From Pedobacter frigoris (GTDB lineage: Bacteria; Bacteroidota; Bacteroidia; Sphingobacteriales; Sphingobacteriaceae), in the NCBI RefSeq assembly GCF_005116445.1, contig NZ_SWBQ01000002.1:868001-932000 (forward strand): a stretch of DNA of 64,000 nt, in the 5' to 3' direction. The number at the start of each line of letters is the position of its first letter. Positions within the stretch are counted from its first letter, which is position 1. The notes beneath the pieces are model-generated. The model was given only the letters and a program-made list of their open reading frames with translations. It did not search any database and was not told the DNA's origin. Positions 34,718 to 43,190 of this stretch are shown here, piece by piece. A program made the translations under genes and the position numbers.

Positions 34718-36295
34718 ATGAAAAAGTTATTGCTTCCGACCATTATTATTTTGCTGCTTGCAGCTTTTAAGCCCGACAGTACTGTACTAAAAACCATTAC
34801 AGGAACCGTGAAAAATAAAGACAACGGCAATCCTATACCGGGGGTTACCGTAAGTACCTCAGGTGGAAAAGTAAAAACCAGTACTGGTGCGGACGGAAGA
34901 TATTCCATAAACATAGATGAAAAAGAAAAGACTTTAAGGTTTGCATTTATTGGATATGCCCCAGCTATCATAGAAATAAACAACAGCAAAGAGATCAATG
35001 TTTCCCTCGCCGCAGATAAGGCAGATCTCAACGAAGTAGTTGTAGCTGGATACATTTCAAAATCCAAATCGATTAGTGTTGGAAGTGCTGCAGACGCAAC
35101 CTCTATGCTTACAGGAAAAGTAGCCGGTTTATCCCCTCGCAAAGGAGAAAGACCCACCTCCATCAAAACCTTTGACAAGCCAGGTGCAGAAGCGCTTAAG
35201 ATCGAAGACAGGCATCCGGGAAAGGAAAAGCCTCAGTCGAATCTGCTTACCGCAGGCGAATGGAATGACCTTAAAAACTGGGACTTCTGGAAAGATTTGA
35301 TGAACAATCAGGACTGGTCGGCCAAACGATCTCACTGGGCATTTTATACGGCCAACAGGGTAAGTGTAACCCTGAAAAGTAAAAACCAGCAACCACTGAT
35401 TAATTATTCGGTTACGGCATTGCGCAACGGAACGCCACTCTGGAAAGCACAGAGTAATTTTGAAGGAAAGGCAGAGCTTTGGCCATCATTATTCAACAAT
35501 GAAAAAGAGGGGTTGACAATCGTGGTTAATGCTGCAGATGGCAAGGAACTGTATAAAAAAGACTTTGCAAAGAATGTGCGAAAGCTGGATATAACTTTAA
35601 ACCGTCAGGCAGAAAGCATCAAAAATCTTGATGTCTTATTTATGGTAGATGCAACCGGGTCAATGGGTGATGAAATAGATTATTTGAAGTCCGAGCTGGA
35701 AGACATCATCGGGCACCTAAACAATGCTAGTCCGATCAAAACGAGGACAGGGCTGGTATTTTATCGAGACAAAGGCGACGAATATGTGGTACGTGATTTT
35801 GGATTTGACGCCAACCTGATGAATGTCAAAAACAACTTGTCCAAGCAATATGCTTCTGGTGGTGGTGATTTTGAGGAGGCAGTGGAAGAAGCCATGGAAA
35901 GTGCAATTTATCAGCAACAATGGACAACACAGGGCCCTGCAGCCAAGCTCATGTTTATGATCCTTGATGCCCCTCCACACCATGATCAGGCAAGAGTAAA
36001 AAGCATTCAGCGTTCTGTTAAAGAAGCCGCGGCTAAAGGAATTACAATGATCCCTGTAGTGGCAAGCGGGATTGATAAAAACACGGAATTCCTCATGCGC
36101 TTAATGGCGATGGGTACAAATGGCACATATGTTTTCCTCACTGATGACAGCGGAATAGGGAATTCCCACCTCAAACCCACAACGGGAAGCTACCAGGTAG
36201 AACAACTTAATGCATTGCTAAACAGGCTCATTAGGAAATATGCAGGGCTGGACTCAAACGTGGCAGGAGAATTGTTATCTTCGACTGATAAATGA
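34718..36295 (+). CDS. Secreted von Willebrand factor A protein with carboxypeptidase-like and plug-like modules
   Basis: 525 residues. A signal peptide (~1-16) leads to a carboxypeptidase-like Ig domain (ITGTVKNKDNGNPIPGVTV). A short plug-like stretch, LNEVVVAGYISKSKSISVGS...GKVAGL, is strikingly similar to the one in the anti-sigma-like protein at 32647-34014. A middle beta-domain follows. The vWA domain starts at about residue 305 with the MIDAS motif DATGSMGDE and has later metal-site Thr/Asp positions. The C-terminus is short. It is 4 nt overlapped with the DUF4197 lipoprotein gene. It likely acts in the periplasm or on the surface as an adhesion or sensing protein. Confidence 0.85.
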   Translation: MKKLLLPTIIILLLAAFKPDSTVLKTITGTVKNKDNGNPIPGVTVSTSGGKVKTSTGADGRYSINIDEKEKTLRFAFIGYAPAIIEINNSKEINVSLAADKADLNEVVVAGYISKSKSISVGSAADATSMLTGKVAGLSPRKGERPTSIKTFDKPGAEALKIEDRHPGKEKPQSNLLTAGEWNDLKNWDFWKDLMNNQDWSAKRSHWAFYTANRVSVTLKSKNQQPLINYSVTALRNGTPLWKAQSNFEGKAELWPSLFNNEKEGLTIVVNAADGKELYKKDFAKNVRKLDITLNRQAESIKNLDVLFMVDATGSMGDEIDYLKSELEDIIGHLNNASPIKTRTGLVFYRDKGDEYVVRDFGFDANLMNVKNNLSKQYASGGGDFEEAVEEAMESAIYQQQWTTQGPAAKLMFMILDAPPHHDQARVKSIQRSVKEAAAKGITMIPVVASGIDKNTEFLMRLMAMGTNGTYVFLTDDSGIGNSHLKPTTGSYQVEQLNALLNRLIRKYAGLDSNVAGELLSSTDK

Positions 36296-37044
36296 AGACC
36301 ATGAAACAAATCAAACTCCTTTCCCTGGCCCTGCTTAGCGGACTGTTGTTCAATAGCTGTGATGTACAAAGTCAGGCACAGCTGGGAAGTATCCTCAAAC
36401 AAATTCCTACTGGTGGTAATCCAACTACCTCAGAAATAGGGTTGGGTATAAAACAGGCATTGGAAATTGGAACTTCAAGGGGCGCAGATCTGCTTTCTGC
36501 AAAAGATGGCTTTTTGGGAAATATGGCTGTAAAAATCTTATTCCCTCCGGAGGCCCAAAAAGTAGAGAAAACTTTGCGTACCATCGGTTTGGGTTCATTG
36601 GCCGACAACGTAATCACCAGCTTAAACCGTGCTGCTGAGGATGCGGCAAAAGAGGCCAAGCCGATCTTCATATCAGCAATTAAGCAGATGACCATTGCTG
36701 ATGCGACAAACATCCTCCTTGGACAAAAAGATGCTGCTACCAATTACTTTAAAAGAGTTACTACTGCGCAGCTAATGGAAAAATTTAAACCAGTAATCAC
36801 TGCCAGCTTGAGCAAAGTAGGCGCTACCAAATACTGGGGTGATGCGGCAAACCAATACAATAAAATCCCTTTGGTAAAACCGGTTTCCACAGATTTATCG
36901 GCTTATGTTGCCCAAAAAGCGATTGATGGAATGTTTATCCAGGTAGCCCAGGAAGAGCTGAAAATCAGGGAAAATATTGGTGCACGCTCAACTTCATTGC
37001 TGCAAAAAGTGTTCGGTTATGCCGATAAGAATAAAACCAAATAA
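36292..37044 (+). CDS. DUF4197 lipoprotein
   Basis: 250 residues from ATG 36292 (overlap ATGA), or 247 from ATG 36301. A lipoprotein signal ends LLFNSCDV, so Cys at about residue 23 is the lipid site. The mature part matches DUF4197: IGLGIKQALEIGTSRGADLL, then a helical repeat and the C-terminal pattern AVARKAIDG-like AYVAQKAIDGMF. Function is unknown. It is co-translated with the vWA protein, suggesting that they act together at the envelope. Confidence 0.9.
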   Translation: MKTMKQIKLLSLALLSGLLFNSCDVQSQAQLGSILKQIPTGGNPTTSEIGLGIKQALEIGTSRGADLLSAKDGFLGNMAVKILFPPEAQKVEKTLRTIGLGSLADNVITSLNRAAEDAAKEAKPIFISAIKQMTIADATNILLGQKDAATNYFKRVTTAQLMEKFKPVITASLSKVGATKYWGDAANQYNKIPLVKPVSTDLSAYVAQKAIDGMFIQVAQEELKIRENIGARSTSLLQKVFGYADKNKTK

Positions 37045-37087
37045 AAAGGTTACTTTTATCCGGTAAAACTAACAACTTAATAGAAGA

Positions 37088-38311
37088 TTGGATTTTAAAG
37101 ATTTTAATTTCAACCCTGATTTATATGAGGGTCTTATGGCAATGGGATTTCGCAATGCCACGCCGATTCAGCAAGATGCGATTCCGCTTATCTTAGATAA
37201 AAAAGATTTAATCGCCTGTGCGCAAACAGGGACAGGAAAAACCGGAGCCTATCTCCTGCCTATCATGAACATGATTGCTGGAACAGAGGAGCGACATAAC
37301 AATACATTGATCCTGGCCCCGACAAGGGAACTAGCACAGCAAATTGATCTTCAGGTTGAAGCACTCTCCTATTTTACCAACATCAGTTCGCTAACTGTGT
37401 ATGGTGGAGGTGATGGCATAGCTTATGAACAACAGAAACGTTCAATGCGTGAAGGTGTAGACATCATCATCGCTACCCCTGGCAGATTAATATCACACCT
37501 TTCTTCGGGAGTACTTAAACTGGACCAGTTGCAACACCTTGTGTTGGATGAAGCCGACCGTATGCTGGATATGGGTTTCTATGATGACATCATGCGCATC
37601 GTAAGTTATCTACCAAAAGAAAGACAAACGGTAATGTTCTCCGCAACGATGCCGCCAAAGATCAGAAAACTGGCAGGGAACCTTTTAAAACATCCTGAGC
37701 AGATCAACATTGCAATCTCAAAACCGGCTGAGGGAATTTCTCAGCAGGTATATATGGCTTATGATGAACAGAAAGTACCCTTACTTACTGAGATCTTAAA
37801 ATCCGGCGACTATAAAAGCATCATTGTTTTTGCCTCAACTAAAGAGAAGGTGAAGAATCTGGGCAAAGTATTCCGAAATTTGGGACTGAAAGCCGAATCA
37901 TTTCACTCTGATCTGGGACAAAAAGAGAGAGAAGAGATTTTACTGAAGTTTAAAAACAGGCAACTGCCGATCATTATCGGCACTGATGTCTTAAGTCGGG
38001 GTATCGATGTGGAAGGGATTGACCTGGTTATTAATTTTGACGTACCACATGATGCAGAAGATTATGTACACCGAATCGGACGTACCGCACGTGCGGCTAC
38101 CAAAGGCACGGCGATCACTTTGGTCAACAGCAGGGACAAGCGTAAACTGGCCAGCATAGAGAAACTGATTGAAAAAGAGATTCCGAGAATAGCAGTTCCT
38201 GAACATCTGGCAAACATCCCGGTTTCTACAGAACACAAACCAGCTTCAGGAAGCGCTTCACATAGGCCATCAAGCAATCCTAAACGCAAATTCTTTAAAA
38301 AGAAGGCATAA
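37088..38311 (+). CDS. DEAD-box ATP-dependent RNA helicase
   Basis: 407 residues. There is no ATG: the frame opens with TTG at 37088, and the upstream stop at 37070-37072 leaves no alternative. The residues that follow (DFKDFNFNPDLYEG) are the standard start of the family, so TTG is the start. Motifs present are the Q motif ATPIQQDAIP, Walker A AQTGTGKTGA, PTRELAQQ, DEAD in VLDEADRMLD, SAT and the C-terminal HRIGRTARA. A short basic tail ends FKKKA. It remodels RNA duplexes, probably in ribosome assembly or cold adaptation (family inference). Confidence 0.94.
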   Translation: MDFKDFNFNPDLYEGLMAMGFRNATPIQQDAIPLILDKKDLIACAQTGTGKTGAYLLPIMNMIAGTEERHNNTLILAPTRELAQQIDLQVEALSYFTNISSLTVYGGGDGIAYEQQKRSMREGVDIIIATPGRLISHLSSGVLKLDQLQHLVLDEADRMLDMGFYDDIMRIVSYLPKERQTVMFSATMPPKIRKLAGNLLKHPEQINIAISKPAEGISQQVYMAYDEQKVPLLTEILKSGDYKSIIVFASTKEKVKNLGKVFRNLGLKAESFHSDLGQKEREEILLKFKNRQLPIIIGTDVLSRGIDVEGIDLVINFDVPHDAEDYVHRIGRTARAATKGTAITLVNSRDKRKLASIEKLIEKEIPRIAVPEHLANIPVSTEHKPASGSASHRPSSNPKRKFFKKKA

Positions 38312-38338
38312 TACTTTGGGTTTTGTATCTTTACTAAT

Positions 38339-39619
38339 ATGCAAAACCTACCTCCCTTAGCTGAACGTATGCGGCCGCAAAGCCTGGATGAATATGTTGG
38401 GCAAAAACACATTGTAGGGCCTGATGCCGTACTCCGAAAAGCTATTCAAAGTGGACAACTTCCATCGATGATCTTTTGGGGGCCTCCGGGTGTGGGGAAA
38501 ACAACACTTGCCTCTATCATATCGAAAACACTGGACCGTCCCTTTTTCAACCTGAGCGCGATCAACTCTGGTGTTAAAGATATTCGTGAAGTAATAGACA
38601 AAGCTGCATTGCTAAAAGATAGTCTGCTGGGCCTACCTATACTATTTATTGATGAGATCCATCGCTTTAGTAAATCACAACAAGACAGTTTACTTGGAGC
38701 AGTGGAACGGGGACTGGTGACTTTGATTGGCGCAACAACGGAAAACCCATCCTTTGAAGTCATCTCCGCTTTGCTTTCCCGCTGCCAGGTATACATACTG
38801 AAAGCACTGGATGAAACTGAGCTTTCCGGCTTACTGAAAACTGCCATAAAACAGGATGTGGTGCTGAAGGAAAAGGACATCACCATTAAAGAGCACGAGG
38901 CCTTGATCAGATTATCTGGTGGAGATGCCAGAAAATTGCTGAATGTACTGGAAATTGCGATCAATGGAATTGGATGGAATAAAGTCGTCCTGACCAATGA
39001 AAATGTGCTCGCTCACGCGCAGCAAAATCTCGCGCTTTATGATAAGGCGGGGGAGCAGCACTACGACATCATCTCGGCTTTTATCAAATCCATTCGTGGC
39101 AGCGATCCAAATGCAGCAGTGTATTGGCTTGCCAGGATGATAGAAGGAGGAGAAGATCCTTTATTCATCGCGCGCAGGCTCCTCATTCTCGCGTCAGAAG
39201 ATATCGGCAATGCCAATCCCAATGCTTTGTTATTAGCCAACAATTGTTTTCAGGCTGTAAATGTAATCGGGTTCCCCGAATCCAGGATCATCCTTTCCCA
39301 GGCGGTTACCTATCTAGCTTCCTCTGCTAAAAGTAATGCGTCCTACGATGCAATAAATAAAGCACAGGCTTTAGTGAAACAAACCGGCAATTTGCCAGTC
39401 CCATTACATATAAGAAACGCGCCCACCAAACTTATGAAGAATATTGGGTATGGAAAAGACTATCAGTATGCTCATGGTTATGAAGGAAATTTCTCCGCAC
39501 AGGAGTACTTTCCCGAAAAGCTCAGTGGCACTAAATTATATGATCCGGGCAAGAATCCGGCGGAAGAAAAGCTGAGAGAAAAGCTAAAACAGAACTGGAA
39601 AAACAAATACAATTACTAA
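38339..39619 (+). CDS. rarA: Replication-associated recombination protein A
   Basis: 426 residues. The N-terminal AAA+ core shows LAERMRPQSLDEYVGQKHIVG, Walker A GPPGVGKTT, Walker B ILFIDEIHRF and sensor SLGATTENPSF-like GATTENPSFEV. The lid and the MgsA_C tetramerisation domain are seen at DANAAVYW-type SDPNAAVYWLARM and ASEDIGNANP. It acts at stalled replication forks with SSB and RecA (E. coli RarA/MgsA knowledge). It is 27 nt downstream of the DEAD helicase gene and directly precedes the DUF5687 gene by 1 nt. Confidence 0.95.
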   Translation: MQNLPPLAERMRPQSLDEYVGQKHIVGPDAVLRKAIQSGQLPSMIFWGPPGVGKTTLASIISKTLDRPFFNLSAINSGVKDIREVIDKAALLKDSLLGLPILFIDEIHRFSKSQQDSLLGAVERGLVTLIGATTENPSFEVISALLSRCQVYILKALDETELSGLLKTAIKQDVVLKEKDITIKEHEALIRLSGGDARKLLNVLEIAINGIGWNKVVLTNENVLAHAQQNLALYDKAGEQHYDIISAFIKSIRGSDPNAAVYWLARMIEGGEDPLFIARRLLILASEDIGNANPNALLLANNCFQAVNVIGFPESRIILSQAVTYLASSAKSNASYDAINKAQALVKQTGNLPVPLHIRNAPTKLMKNIGYGKDYQYAHGYEGNFSAQEYFPEKLSGTKLYDPGKNPAEEKLREKLKQNWKNKYNY

Positions 39620-39620
39620 T

Positions 39621-41099
39621 ATGCTCACAACTTTTTTAAGCCACCAATGGAAAGGCTTCTGGCGCTCCAAGAGCAAAGGGGGCACCATCGCTGCAAATAT
39701 ACTCATTGGCTTTTTTACACTTTACCTGCTAACGCTGGCTATAATTCTGGGCTTTCTCCTGGAATTCTTCATCGGGAAGTATAGCCCTGGTAAAGATGTA
39801 GGTGTGATATTCAATGGTATCATTATCTATTATTTCGCCATAGATTTCATCATGAGGTTACAATTGCAGGAACTACCGACAATGAGTATCGTTCCATACC
39901 TGCATCTACGCATCCCAAAAAGGAAAATAGTTAATTTTTTAAATGCCAGGGCACTTTTCAATGCATTTAATATACTCCCGCTATTCCTCTTTATTCCTTT
40001 TTGCTGCACTTACATTTCAGATGTTCATGGGGCATATGCTTCATTGATGTTTTGCGTTTCTATCCTTTCATTGATTGTATTCAACAATTACACTGCGCTT
40101 TATGTGAAGCGACTTACACTTGCCAGCACCAAATATGTGATCGTGACTATTGTGGCAATTTCATTGCTCGCCGCATTAGAGTATTATAAAATATTTTCTA
40201 TCAAAGCAGTTTCTAATGCAGTTTTTGGAACAATCAGCAAGCAGCCTGTTGTGGCGCTGGGTTTTACAGGTATTGCCATCCTGATGTTTATCGTGAATGC
40301 AAAATACCTGCGCAAAAACCTGTATACCGAAGAACTCGGATCTTCCGAAGAGAAAAAAACTAGCACCGACTACCCCTTACTAAACCACTTTGGAGAAGCC
40401 GGAACCCTGGTAGCCCTGGAGTTAAAATTAATTTTAAGACATAAAAGAACGAGAAGTGCATTGATGATGAGTCTGCTGTTTATTTTTTATGGCTTTTTAT
40501 TCTATAAGGAAGATGTGCTGAAAAAAGACGCTTTAGGTATGGTTATTTTTGCTGCCACATTTATGACGGGAAGCGCTGTTACCATATATGGACAGTTTAT
40601 GTTTGGCTGGCAGGGTTCTTATTTTGATGGACTTCTGGCCAACAAGACCAACTTTAGAAACTTCATAAAAGCAAAGTTCCTACTGTTTACGATTATGTCT
40701 ACGATCACTACCTGCATCATAACTTTTTACGGATTCCTGAGCTGGAAAATCCTGGCGGTACAATTCGCTGCATACCTTTACAATATTGGCTTAGGTACTG
40801 TGGTCATTCTCTATTTTGCTACACGAAATTATAAAGCGATAGACCTGAGCAAAGGCTCTACATTCAATTACCAGGGAGTTAGCGCAAGCCAGTTTGTACT
40901 CATGATCCCTTACTTTGCATTACCTTATCTTTTCTACCAGCCCTTTGCTTCTGCAGGCAAACCCTACTACGGACTGATCTGCCTTGGTTTTTTTGGACTG
41001 ACAGGCCTGCTAACACGCAGCTATTGGATAGAATTTATATTGAGAGAGTTTAATAAAAGAAAATACAAAATTGCCGAAGGCTTCAGACAAACACCATGA
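39621..41099 (+). CDS. DUF5687 ABC-type permease
   Basis: 492 residues with about ten membrane helices, arranged in two clusters. It begins LTTFLSHQWKGFWRSKSKGG, a cytoplasmic amphipathic start typical of the family. The central loop (about residues 240-270) contains an NHFGEAGTLVALELKLILRHKR segment before the second cluster. It is the membrane partner of the ATPase encoded next; the two genes overlap by 4 nt (ATGA). The family is known from Bacteroidota. The transported substrate has not been defined as far as I know. Confidence 0.85.
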   Translation: MLTTFLSHQWKGFWRSKSKGGTIAANILIGFFTLYLLTLAIILGFLLEFFIGKYSPGKDVGVIFNGIIIYYFAIDFIMRLQLQELPTMSIVPYLHLRIPKRKIVNFLNARALFNAFNILPLFLFIPFCCTYISDVHGAYASLMFCVSILSLIVFNNYTALYVKRLTLASTKYVIVTIVAISLLAALEYYKIFSIKAVSNAVFGTISKQPVVALGFTGIAILMFIVNAKYLRKNLYTEELGSSEEKKTSTDYPLLNHFGEAGTLVALELKLILRHKRTRSALMMSLLFIFYGFLFYKEDVLKKDALGMVIFAATFMTGSAVTIYGQFMFGWQGSYFDGLLANKTNFRNFIKAKFLLFTIMSTITTCIITFYGFLSWKILAVQFAAYLYNIGLGTVVILYFATRNYKAIDLSKGSTFNYQGVSASQFVLMIPYFALPYLFYQPFASAGKPYYGLICLGFFGLTGLLTRSYWIEFILREFNKRKYKIAEGFRQTP

Positions 41100-41794
41100 T
41101 TTTAGAAATTTCTAACCTGAAAAAGACTTATGGTTCAAGAACCGTTGTCAACATAAATGAACTTCAGATCAATGAAGGAGAAACGATCGGACTAGTTGGC
41201 AACAATGGAGCTGGCAAAACAACGCTCTTTAGAATGTTACTTGACCTCATCCGTCCGGATGAAGGGCAAATCATTTCCAAAGGAGAAAATGTTGCCGCAA
41301 GCGACCAATGGAAAAACTATACGGCATCTTACCTTGACGAAGGCTTTTTAATAGATTACTTAACCTCTGAGGAATATTTCTTCTTCATCGGCAGTCTCCA
41401 TAATTTAAGTGAGGCGCATGTACTGGATTACCTGAAAAGCTATGAAGAGTTTTTCAATGGAGAAATACTCGGTAAAGGAAAATACATCAGGGACTTCTCA
41501 AAAGGGAATCAAAATAAAATAGGCATAGCCGCAGCGTTGATGCAGAATCCCGAGCTATTGGTACTGGATGAGCCCTTTGCAAATCTTGACCCAACGACTC
41601 AAATTCGGTTAAAGTCATTGATTAAATTACTAAAGACCGGCGATAAAATGACCACATTAATTTCGAGCCATGATCTAAATCATGTAACTGATGTTTGTGA
41701 CAGAATTATTCTCTTAGAAAAAGGGCTGATCATCAAAGATTTCCAGACCAATGAAAATACCTTAAAAGAACTGGAAGCTTATTTTTCAGTATAG
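41096..41794 (+). CDS. ABC transporter ATP-binding protein paired with DUF5687
   Basis: 232 residues. Walker A is GNNGAGKTT (~residues 35-43), the Q-loop region precedes ASYLDEG, Walker B is LLVLDEPFANLDP and the switch His is in SSHDL. The signature loop is FSKGNQNKIG, without the usual SGG, a variant shared by gliding/export-type ATPases such as GldA relatives. It is co-translated with the permease. The pair most resembles exporters; the role is unknown. Confidence 0.9.
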   Translation: MILEISNLKKTYGSRTVVNINELQINEGETIGLVGNNGAGKTTLFRMLLDLIRPDEGQIISKGENVAASDQWKNYTASYLDEGFLIDYLTSEEYFFFIGSLHNLSEAHVLDYLKSYEEFFNGEILGKGKYIRDFSKGNQNKIGIAAALMQNPELLVLDEPFANLDPTTQIRLKSLIKLLKTGDKMTTLISSHDLNHVTDVCDRIILLEKGLIIKDFQTNENTLKELEAYFSV

Positions 41795-41917
41795 CGCTGT
41801 ACTAAATTATGGTCACAATCACGATACGTTAAGTGTTAAAAGACTTATTTCAATACATCAGACAGCAAAATTATAACGCAGCAGAATAAAAAAACGGCCA
41901 AACAATAAAACTGGCAC

Positions 41918-41925
41918 TAGGTTTG
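41918..41925 (+). promoter_or_regulatory. -7 box TAGGTTTG of the OmpA lipoprotein gene
   Basis: Exact TAnnTTTG, 34-41 nt before ATG 41959. Confidence 0.45.
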
Positions 41926-41958
41926 AGTTATCGTGAAAACAAAACAAATAATTACGTT

Positions 41959-42639
41959 ATGATTACTTCAAAATTTAAAATAGCAACATTCAGTATCGCA
42001 TTATCACTTGGTGCAATGGCATTTCAAGGTTGCGATAGTTTAACTAAAACACAAAAAGGAGCAGGTATCGGTGCGGCAACTGGCGGTGTAATTGGCGCTA
42101 TTATAGGTAAAAAAGCAGGTAATACTGCAGTTGGTGCTATAATAGGTGCTGCTGTTGGTGGTACTGCAGGTGGTTTCATCGGAAAAAGAATGGATAAGCA
42201 GGCGGCTGAGATTCAAAATGCAATCCCTAATGCTGAAGTAATCCGTGAAGGTGAAGGTATCATTGTAAAATTTGATAGCGGCATCTTATTCGGATTTGAT
42301 AAATCAGATTTAACAGCTACAGCTAAATCAAATGTAAAATCACTCGCAGGTTCATTAAATCAATATCCTGGTACTGACATTAAAGTAATTGGCCATACTG
42401 ATAACAAAGGAACTGAATCTTACAATATGAGTCTTTCTGAAAGAAGAGCTGCTGCCGTTAAAGCATATGCAGTTTCTCAAGGTGTTCCTTCGTCTCGTCT
42501 AATCACTTTAGGTAAAGGTTTCTCTGAGCCAATTGCTGACAATGCAACTGAAGATGGAAGAGCTGCTAACCGTCGTGTTGAAGTGGTTATCGTTGCGAAT
42601 GATGCATTGAAGAACGAAGCTAAGCAACAAGGCAAATAA
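41959..42639 (+). CDS. OmpA-family lipoprotein with glycine zipper
   Basis: 226 residues from ATG 41959; a longer frame from 41923 would put the signal peptide in the wrong place. The lipoprotein signal ends GAMAFQGCDS. A glycine-zipper membrane segment follows (GAATGGVIGAIIGKKAG and GAIIGAAVGGTAGGFIG). The C-terminal OmpA domain has FDKSDLT, the peptidoglycan-binding region GHTDNKGTESYNMSLSERRA and RAANRRVEVVI. It links the outer membrane to peptidoglycan. It is monocistronic, with a promoter box upstream and a terminator downstream. Confidence 0.94.
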   Translation: MITSKFKIATFSIALSLGAMAFQGCDSLTKTQKGAGIGAATGGVIGAIIGKKAGNTAVGAIIGAAVGGTAGGFIGKRMDKQAAEIQNAIPNAEVIREGEGIIVKFDSGILFGFDKSDLTATAKSNVKSLAGSLNQYPGTDIKVIGHTDNKGTESYNMSLSERRAAAVKAYAVSQGVPSSRLITLGKGFSEPIADNATEDGRAANRRVEVVIVANDALKNEAKQQGK

Positions 42640-42665
42640 AATATTACATCTACCTATGTAAAAGT

Positions 42666-42699
42666 AAAAACCCGTTGTACTGATGTACTTCGGGTTTTT
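42666..42699 (+). terminator. Intrinsic terminator after the OmpA gene
   Basis: AAAAACCCG (42666-42674) pairs with CGGGTTTTT (42691-42699), with an inner GTAC..GTAC pairing in the loop and a run of six T at 42695-42700. Confidence 0.8.
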
Positions 42700-42784
42700 T
42701 GATTTACGATGTATGATCTTAGATTTACGATTTGTCAAACTGCTAATTGCCAATCTTAATTCGCAATTCTAAAATCATAAATAT

Positions 42785-43132
42785 CTAATCTTTGTAAATG
42801 TCTTCAAAATATTGTACAGCCAGAGATTTCAACAATAACTCTTGCTCCATCATGGCATAGGAAGGCACAGCCTTTACCAGTTTCCAATGCGGCCAGCCAT
42901 CCTGGTCAAGTCCTTCTAATTCATAAAAGCCCATTTCACTCAATAAGCGACAAGTTGCGATATGCATCAGCTCCTCTTTCTGGCGCTTACTGTATTTACC
43001 CGGCCCTTTGCCCAACTCCTGAACGCCGATTAAAAACAGCACTACCTTAAGATCGGGAATATCTGAATCAAACTCTTGTGCTATTTTATTTTGCAACTCT
43101 TTCCATTTTACATGTATTTCTGCAGGCTTCAT
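42785..43132 (-). CDS. Conserved-looking hypothetical protein
   Basis: 115 residues from ATG 43132. A longer frame exists, but it would overlap the promoter and the divergent oxidoreductase region. It contains VVLFLIGVQELGKGPGKYSKRQKEELMH, then a helical half ending EDIYKD. The sequence is soluble with no signal. I recognise no named family, though the compact well-formed pattern suggests a conserved Bacteroidota protein. A TATCTTTG box ends only 4 nt before its ATG, suggesting a nearly leaderless mRNA. Confidence 0.75.
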   Translation of the reverse strand: MKPAEIHVKWKELQNKIAQEFDSDIPDLKVVLFLIGVQELGKGPGKYSKRQKEELMHIATCRLLSEMGFYELEGLDQDGWPHWKLVKAVPSYAMMEQELLLKSLAVQYFEDIYKD

Positions 43133-43136
43133 GCTG

Positions 43137-43144
43137 CAAAGATA
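43137..43144 (-). promoter_or_regulatory. -7 box TATCTTTG abutting the hypothetical gene's ATG
   Basis: Minus strand TATCTTTG (TAnnTTTG) ends 4 nt before ATG 43132. Confidence 0.5.
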
Positions 43145-43190
43145 CAATTTAGTGCTGGAGCTTTGTGATAAAAACGCTAATTTTAGGCCT

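Noticed and set aside
38446..38997. 183-codon open frame antisense to rarA
   Set aside because: It lies fully inside a well-supported gene; its Ser-rich translation has no domain character.
41923..41958. Upstream start for the OmpA lipoprotein
   Set aside because: It would place 12 polar residues before the signal peptide and starts inside the promoter box region.
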